This document shows positions 1 through 5,205 of a DNA stretch of 5,205 bases, piece after piece. The stretch is from the NCBI GenBank assembly GCA_027625125.1, contig JAQBXG010000124.1:1-5205 (forward strand), given 5' to 3'. A program made the translations under genes and the position numbers. A model generated the notes under the pieces. The model saw only the letters and a list, made by a program, of their open reading frames with translations. It did not search any database and was not told the DNA's origin. The DNA comes from Pseudomonadota bacterium (lineage in GTDB: Bacteria; Pseudomonadota; Alphaproteobacteria; UBA2966; CAIVPW01). Every line of letters starts with the position of its first letter. Position 1 is the first letter of the stretch.

Positions 1-13
1 TTTCAACAGACTG

Positions 14-415
14 CTAGCGGGCGGCCTGCAGCATATCCTTCAACAGGGTCACGGCGTCGGCGGCATGGTGCGCCTCGGCGTCGCTCTTGGCGATCGCAAG
101 GTCCTCCTCGGCATCCTTCAACCGTTGCTCCAGATCGCTTCGATCCATGTCGGCCACCGCAACCACATCGTCGGCCAGCACCGTGCAGCGGTCGGCGGAC
201 ACCTCGCAGACTCCGCCCGAAATAAAGATTCGCAAGGGTTCGGCGCCGGCTTCGTGAATTTCGATCACGCCAGGCCGAATCGTCGAGATCACCGGCGCAT
301 GGCCCGGCAACACGCCGAAATCGCCGTCGGCGCCCGGCACGACGACCATATCGGCCGCGCCGGATCGCAACAGGCGCTCCGGCGACACCAGATCGTATTG
401 AACCTTGTCGGCCAT
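14..415 (-). CDS. atpC: F1F0 ATP synthase subunit epsilon
   Basis: Epsilon subunit of the F1 rotor stalk, on the cytoplasmic side of the membrane, where it binds gamma and the c-ring. The 133-residue product has the usual family size and two-part build. An N-terminal beta-sandwich covers roughly residues 1-86 and includes the hallmark segment VPGADGDFGVLPGHAP at 26-41. A charged helical C-terminal part covers roughly 87-133. I do not see the LDxxRA-type ATP-binding motif that some epsilon C-termini carry (here MDRSDLEQR); many alphaproteobacterial epsilons appear to lack it, so this is not damage. The ATG lies 5 bases after the atpD stop. The only Shine-Dalgarno-like sequence, GGCGG, is one base from the ATG, so initiation probably relies on coupling to atpD. 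This is the last gene of the operon, and only 13 bases follow it. Confidence 0.97.
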   Translation of the reverse strand: MADKVQYDLVSPERLLRSGAADMVVVPGADGDFGVLPGHAPVISTIRPGVIEIHEAGAEPLRIFISGGVCEVSADRCTVLADDVVAVADMDRSDLEQRLKDAEEDLAIAKSDAEAHHAADAVTLLKDMLQAAR

Positions 416-416
416 T

Positions 417-439
417 CCGCCTAGGCGGCCTCGGCCGCC
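417..439 (-). promoter_or_regulatory. Overlapping hairpins at the atpD-atpC junction
   Basis: In the mRNA, GGCGGC (439-434) pairs perfectly with GCCGCC (429-424) around a CGAG tetraloop. The 3' arm of that stem also belongs to a second perfect palindrome, CCGCCTAGGCGG (428-417), in which CCGC pairs with GCGG around CUAG. The second stem would hide the GGCGG that is the only Shine-Dalgarno-like sequence of atpC. The two stems cannot form together. In E. coli, secondary structure at the same beta-epsilon junction is known to hold down epsilon synthesis. A similar role here is inference. Confidence 0.45.
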
Positions 440-1851
440 ATGCGCTTCGCCTTTGCGACCACGTCCTCGATGGTGCCGACCATCAGGAATGCGGACTCGG
501 GCAAATCGTCGTATTCACCGTCACAGATCGCCTTGAAGCCGCGAATGGTATCTTCCAGCGACACCAGCACCCCGGGCTGGCCGGTGAACACCTCGGCCAC
601 ATGGAACGGCTGGCTCAGGAACCGCGAAATCTTGCGCGCGCGGGTCACCGTCAGCTTGTCCTCTTCCGACAGCTCGTCCATGCCGAGAATGGCGATGATG
701 TCCTGCAGCGACTTGTAGGTCTGCAAGATCTGCTGCACCTGCCTCGCCACGTTGTAGTGCTCCTCGCCGACAATGCGCGGGTCCAGCATGCGCGACACCG
801 AATCGAGCGGGTCCACGGCCGGATAGATGCCCTGCTCGGCGATCGCCCGGCTCAGTGTCGTCGTCGCATCCAGGTGCGAAAACGACGTCGCCGGCGCCGG
901 GTCGGTCAGGTCGTCCGCGGGCACATAGATCGCCTGCACCGAAGTGATCGAACCCTTGGTCGTCGACGTGATGCGCTCCTGCAGATTTCCCATGTCGGTC
1001 GCCAGCGTCGGCTGATACCCCACCGCCGATGGAATCCGTCCCAACAGCGCCGACACCTCCGAACCCGCCTGGGTGAACCGGAAGATGTTGTCGATAAACA
1101 ACAACACGTCCTGGCCTTCCTCGTCGCGGAAATACTCCGCCAGCGTCAGACCGGACAAGCCGACCCGCGCGCGCGCGCCCGGCGGTTCATTCATCTGCCC
1201 GAACACCAGCGCCGCCTTGGATTCGCCGTCGACCTTGATCACCCCGGATTCCTGCATCTCGTGATACAGGTCGTTGCCCTCGCGGGTCCGTTCGCCGACT
1301 CCGGCAAACACGGAAACGCCACCGTGGGCCTTGGCGATATTGTTGATCAGTTCCTGAATGATGACGGTTTTGCCGACTCCGGCACCGCCGAACAACCCGA
1401 CTTTGCCGCCCTTGGCATACGGCGCCAACAGGTCCACGACCTTGATGCCGGTCAGCAGGATCTCCGGCTCGGTCGACTGGTCGACGAATTCCGGCGCGGC
1501 GCGGTGAATGGGCATCGTCTTCTCGGCGCCCACGTCGCCGCGCTCATCAATCGGCTCGCCCAGCACGTTCAGAATGCGGCCCAGGGTCTTCGGCCCTACC
1601 GGCACCTGGATCGGTTGGCCGGTATCGGTGACCTTCGCCCCTCGCACCAGCCCGTCGGTGGTATCCATCGCCACGGTGCGGACCGTCGACTGGCCCAGAT
1701 GCTGCGCCACCTCCAGCACCAGCTTCTTGCCGCCGTTGTCGCATACCAGGGCGTTCAGAATCGCCGGCAGAATTCCCTCGTCGAACGCCACGTCCACGAC
1801 CGCGCCCAGAACCTGGCTCACGCGCCCGACGACATTGCTGTCATTGCTCAT
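421..1851 (-). CDS. atpD: F1F0 ATP synthase subunit beta (catalytic)
   Basis: Catalytic beta subunit, three copies per F1, which makes ATP from ADP and phosphate during proton-driven rotation. The 476-residue product is full length. Visible motifs, in order, are the P-loop GGAGVGKT at 155-162, GERTREG at 186-192 with the catalytic Glu187 and adjacent Arg188, the Walker B strand LLFIDN at 250-255, the adenine-stacking Tyr343 in the family signature PAVDPLDSVS at 344-353, and the DELSEED lever at 392-398 that contacts gamma. All are intact. The ATG at 1851 is preceded by GGAG at 1859-1862 with a 7-base spacer, which supports this start. It follows atpG by 27 bases. The last codons encode AAEAA, and their GC-rich sequence forms part of a hairpin at the atpC junction. 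Confidence 0.99.
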   Translation of the reverse strand: MSNDSNVVGRVSQVLGAVVDVAFDEGILPAILNALVCDNGGKKLVLEVAQHLGQSTVRTVAMDTTDGLVRGAKVTDTGQPIQVPVGPKTLGRILNVLGEPIDERGDVGAEKTMPIHRAAPEFVDQSTEPEILLTGIKVVDLLAPYAKGGKVGLFGGAGVGKTVIIQELINNIAKAHGGVSVFAGVGERTREGNDLYHEMQESGVIKVDGESKAALVFGQMNEPPGARARVGLSGLTLAEYFRDEEGQDVLLFIDNIFRFTQAGSEVSALLGRIPSAVGYQPTLATDMGNLQERITSTTKGSITSVQAIYVPADDLTDPAPATSFSHLDATTTLSRAIAEQGIYPAVDPLDSVSRMLDPRIVGEEHYNVARQVQQILQTYKSLQDIIAILGMDELSEEDKLTVTRARKISRFLSQPFHVAEVFTGQPGVLVSLEDTIRGFKAICDGEYDDLPESAFLMVGTIEDVVAKAKRMAAEAA

Positions 1852-1872
1852 ATCGTTGCTCCACTGCCGGGA

Positions 1873-1891
1873 CGAAGCCTACAGGGCTTCG
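1873..1891 (-). promoter_or_regulatory. Intercistronic hairpin over the atpG stop codon
   Basis: In the mRNA, CGAAGCC (1891-1885) and GGCUUCG (1879-1873) form a perfect 7-bp stem around a 5-base CUGUA loop. The loop holds the first two bases of the atpG TAG. The stem ends 21 bases before the atpD ATG and ten bases before its Shine-Dalgarno. No U tract follows, so it is not an intrinsic terminator. It may affect mRNA stability or translation between atpG and atpD (inference). The upstream arm is coding sequence for the last residues of gamma. Confidence 0.5.
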
Positions 1892-2760
1892 GCGCCCGAG
1901 ATGATCTCGATGAGTTCGGTGGTAATCGCCGCCTGCCGCGCCCGGTTGTACTGCAATCCCAACCGGTCGATCATGTCACCGGCATTGCGGGTCGCGCTGT
2001 CCATCGCCGTCATGCGCGCGCCCTGCTCGCTCGCGGCGTTTTCCAGCAGCGCATGAAACATCTGCACCGCCAGATTGCGCGGCAACAGATCGGCGAGAAT
2101 CTGCGCTTCGTCCGGCTCCGCCTCATACGAGGCGTCGTCGGCAAGCGCGGGCGCGGCACCGCTCTCGACTGCCACCGGAATCAATTGCTGCTCGGTCACG
2201 GTCTGAGTCATTACCGATTCGAACGCATTGAAAAAGATTACACAGCGATCGAATTCTCCATCCGCGAACCGCTGCGCAAGCTGTTCGGCGATCGGTGTTG
2301 CGTCGCCGAACGACAGCCGCCGCACCGCCGACATGTCGATCCAGTCGATAATATTGGCGCCGTACTCGCGGCGCAGCATGTCGCGGCCTTTCTTGCCGAC
2401 GCACAGCACCTTGACCTGCTTGCCCGCGGCGGTCAGGGCACGGATTCGCATCCGAACCGCGCGCGCCAGGCTGGAATTGAACGCACCGCACAGGCCACGT
2501 TCCGAAGTCGCCAATACGATCAGCACAACCTCGTCCTTGCCGGTGCCGGTCATCAATTTCGGCAAGTCGTCGGATTTCGGGATCCCTGACGCCACCGCCG
2601 AGATGACTCGCGCCATATGCTCCGAAAACGGCCGCGCCGCCTCCGCCTGCTCCTGCGCCCGACGAAGCTTTGACGCGGCGACCATCTTCATCGCCGCGGT
2701 GATCTTGCGCGTCGACTTTACCGTGTCGATGCGCTTCTTGAGGTCCCTGAGACTCGACAT
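1879..2760 (-). CDS. atpG: F1F0 ATP synthase subunit gamma (rotor shaft)
   Basis: Gamma subunit, a single copy per enzyme. Its N- and C-terminal helices form the coiled-coil shaft that turns inside the alpha3-beta3 ring. The 293-residue length is normal. The N-terminus has the conserved basic helix running through RKITAAMKMVAASKLRRAQ (18-36). The Rossmann-like middle domain carries SERGLCGAFN at 86-95. The C-terminus has the family signature ITTELIEIISGAEA at 279-292, three residues before the end. The start matches the family's usual MxSLRDLKxRI beginning, so it is secure even though no Shine-Dalgarno sequence precedes it. The 19-base gap after atpA is C-rich with no GGAG, GAGG or AGGA. Initiation is therefore probably by ribosomes carried over from atpA (inference). 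The stop codon lies within a perfect 7-bp hairpin. Confidence 0.98.
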   Translation of the reverse strand: MSSLRDLKKRIDTVKSTRKITAAMKMVAASKLRRAQEQAEAARPFSEHMARVISAVASGIPKSDDLPKLMTGTGKDEVVLIVLATSERGLCGAFNSSLARAVRMRIRALTAAGKQVKVLCVGKKGRDMLRREYGANIIDWIDMSAVRRLSFGDATPIAEQLAQRFADGEFDRCVIFFNAFESVMTQTVTEQQLIPVAVESGAAPALADDASYEAEPDEAQILADLLPRNLAVQMFHALLENAASEQGARMTAMDSATRNAGDMIDRLGLQYNRARQAAITTELIEIISGAEAL

Positions 2761-2779
2761 GTCGCGCGGGGTCGGCGGT

Positions 2780-4308
<1,529 letters not shown>

Positions 4309-4309
<1 letters not shown>

Positions 4310-4869
4310 CAGGCGACCTCTTTCAAAGTGTGCTGAAGGTTGTTGAGTTTGGTGCGCAGCGACGAATCGATCATGCGGGATCCGACCCGCACCACCAGTC
4401 CACCCAGCACCTCGGGATCGACGCGGGCGGAAAGGCGCACGTCGCGGCCCACGGCCTTCGCCAGTTGCGCCTTGAGCGCGGCGATCTGGGAATCATTCAG
4501 TTCGGTGGCCGAGGTCACCTCCGCATCCACTTCGCCCTTGTGCTGCGACAAAAGCGCGCGGTATTGCCGGATCATCTGCGGCAGCAGAAACAGGCGGCGA
4601 TTCCCGGTCACGACGCCGACAAAGTTCGCGGCGATGCCGGTGATCCCGGCCTTGGCCAGCACGGCTGCCAGCGCCCGCCCCTGGTCGGCGGGTCCGATCT
4701 GCGGGCTATGGACCAGACGGGACAGGTCGGCACTCATCGCCATCATTTCGGCAATCTGCTCCAGATCGGCCTGCACTGCGTCGCCCTCGCCGCGCTGCAA
4801 CGCCAGGTCAAACAGCGCGACCGCATAGCGGCCTGCGAGGCCGGAGACGATGCTCGCTTCTGCCGTCAA
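4309..4869 (-). CDS. atpH: F1F0 ATP synthase subunit delta (peripheral stalk connector), TTG start
   Basis: Delta subunit (OSCP family), a single copy that caps F1 and holds it to the peripheral stalk. With the TTG start at 4869 the product is 186 residues, the normal alphaproteobacterial size. It begins M-TAEASIVSGLAGRYAVALFD, the typical family N-terminus. AGRYAVALFDLA falls at residues 12-23. The C-terminal motif RVDPEVLGGLVVRVG, a close fit to the delta-family signature, falls at about 149-163 and is followed by IDSSLRTKLNNL. The same frame is open further upstream, and the longest candidate (205 residues) would start at a TTG at 4926. That start has no Shine-Dalgarno, adds 19 residues that do not resemble the family, and lies in the T tract of a terminator-like hairpin. 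The TTG at 4869 has GGAG 7 bases upstream. The frame has no ATG or GTG near the start. First gene of the operon. Confidence 0.95.
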
Positions 4870-4876
4870 CGGGATG

Positions 4877-4880
4877 CTCC
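4877..4880 (-). promoter_or_regulatory. Ribosome binding site that decides the atpH start
   Basis: GGAG followed by the 7-base spacer CATCCCG and then TTG at 4869. The upstream sites of atpA (GAGG, 4317-4320) and atpD (GGAG, 1859-1862) also have 7-base spacers, so this looks like the organism's normal spacing. No comparable site precedes the longer-frame TTG codons at 4926, 4920 or 4905. A perfect 5-bp hairpin at 4889-4903 ends eight bases upstream of this site. Confidence 0.8.
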
Positions 4881-4917
4881 GGTCAGGCGCCGGAAACGCC
4901 GGCAAGCTATTGGAATT

Positions 4918-4952
4918 CAAAAACAAAATCGACGGAAGCGAAGCCCCCGCCG
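4918..4952 (-). terminator. Probable intrinsic terminator of priA, or attenuator in the atp leader
   Basis: On the minus strand CGGCGGGGG (4952-4944) can pair with CTTCCGTCG (4938-4930) around a 5-base CTTCG loop. This gives nine consecutive pairs, six Watson-Crick and three G-U. The stem is followed at once by ATTTTGTTTTTG (4929-4918), with nine T in twelve bases. That is the form of a Rho-independent terminator, about 60 bases after the priA stop. If the atp promoter lies upstream of it (for example near 4970), the same structure would act in the atp leader as an attenuator. The wobble pairs make the stem weaker than a textbook terminator. Confidence 0.55.
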
Positions 4953-5012
4953 AGGCACCGGATACGTAACATACTCCCCCCGGCGGCGCAACCGACCCGC
5001 ACGGCCGCGGGC

Positions 5013-5205
5013 CTACAGGAAGCTGATCGGGTCGATGTCGACCTGCAACCGAATGCCGCCCGGCTGCCGTACCCGGCCCAACCAGCCGCGCAGGTATGCC
5101 TGCATGTTTACGTCGCGGGCCGCCTTGACCAGCAGCCGGTGCCGCACCCGCCCTCGCAGCAGCGCCAGCGGCGCCGGCGCCGGACCCAGCACCCGCACGC
5201 CATCG
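5013..5205 (-). CDS. priA: Primosomal protein N' (replication restart helicase PriA), C-terminal end only
   Basis: Only the last 63 codons are in the window; the gene continues past the right edge. PriA is the 3'-to-5' helicase that recognises abandoned replication forks and starts reloading of the replicative helicase. The visible part begins D-G-V-R and reads VLGPAPAPLALLRGR, a strongly conserved segment of the PriA C-terminal domain. RHRLLVKAARDVNMQAYLRGWL follows, and the protein ends VDIDPISFL, matching the usual proteobacterial PriA tail. The GTG at 5198 is an internal valine codon, not a start, because the frame stays open and PriA-like to the window edge. The helicase motifs and zinc-binding cysteines lie outside the window. 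The gene lies on the same strand as the atp operon, 143 bases upstream of atpH, a common alphaproteobacterial arrangement. There is no obvious functional link. Confidence 0.93.
   Translation of the reverse strand, partial: DGVRVLGPAPAPLALLRGRVRHRLLVKAARDVNMQAYLRGWLGRVRQPGGIRLQVDIDPISFL

Larger units (their letters stand above)
4870..5012 (-). other. priA-atpH intergenic region (operon leader)
   Basis: A 143-base gap containing, in transcription order: a short CCCGC/GCGGG hairpin directly after the priA stop (4996-5011, no T tract); a run of six G residues (4981-4976); an AT-richer patch TATGTTACGTA (4973-4963); a terminator-like hairpin with T tract (4952-4918); a perfect 5-bp hairpin GCCGG-CGTTT-CCGGC (4903-4889); and the atpH Shine-Dalgarno. 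The atp promoter probably lies in this gap or in the end of priA. TATGTT at 4973-4968 matches four of six bases of a sigma-70-type -10 box, but I find no convincing -35 at 16-18 bases, so I do not call a promoter. Confidence 0.6.

Noticed and set aside
1165..1176. GC dinucleotide run within atpD
   Set aside because: It encodes the conserved GARARVG segment with GC-rich codons, so coding and base composition explain it.
601..2589. A 662-codon open frame on the plus strand, antisense to atpD and atpG
   Set aside because: It is rich in Arg, His, Gln and Leu, has no recognisable domain, and runs across two conserved genes and their junction. Long antisense frames of this kind are common in GC-rich coding DNA.
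4967..4996. A sigma-70-type promoter with -10 TATGTT
   Set aside because: The -10 matches at four of six positions, but the bases 16-18 upstream (TCGGTT, GTCGGT, GGTCGG) are not a credible -35. It is kept only as a remark in the intergenic entry.
4996..5011. CCCGC/GCGGG hairpin directly after the priA stop as the priA terminator
   Set aside because: The stem is only 5 bp and no T tract follows. The structure at 4952-4918 is a better candidate.

Overview
The window is about 5.2 kb of GC-rich DNA, and every gene I can support lies on the minus strand. It holds the complete F1 sector operon of an F-type ATP synthase, read in the order atpH-atpA-atpG-atpD-atpC (delta, alpha, gamma, beta, epsilon) from about 4869 down to 14. 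The 3' end of priA, the primosomal replication-restart helicase, lies upstream and runs off the right edge. An F1-only operon with no a, b or c (F0) genes, preceded by priA, is the usual arrangement in Alphaproteobacteria. The protein sequences agree with that: AtpH begins like the alphaproteobacterial family and the PriA tail ends in VDIDPISFL. I cannot place the organism below class level.

Layout, in the direction of transcription. The priA tail (5205-5013) ends in TAG. A 143-base gap (5012-4870) follows, holding a probable intrinsic terminator or attenuator and no promoter I would trust. Then come atpH (4869-4309), atpA (4309-2780, sharing one base with atpH), atpG (2760-1879, 19-base gap), atpD (1851-421, 27-base gap) and atpC (415-14, 5-base gap). 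Only 13 bases remain after atpC, so the operon's terminator is not in the window. The plus strand carries no gene I believe in. Its long open frames are antisense shadows of conserved atp genes.

The five products assemble into the soluble catalytic head and stalk, alpha3-beta3-gamma-delta-epsilon. Beta carries the catalytic sites and alpha the non-catalytic nucleotide sites. Gamma and epsilon form the rotor stalk, and delta joins the head to the peripheral stalk. All catalytic motifs are intact, with no frameshift or truncation.

This is a conserved housekeeping region and I see no undescribed system. The points worth checking concern expression. The longest atpH frame starts too early, and the real start is very likely a TTG at 4869. 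A terminator-like hairpin with a T tract stands between priA and atpH. Small hairpins cover the atpG-atpD and atpD-atpC junctions. Shine-Dalgarno strength differs between genes in a way that partly follows subunit stoichiometry.
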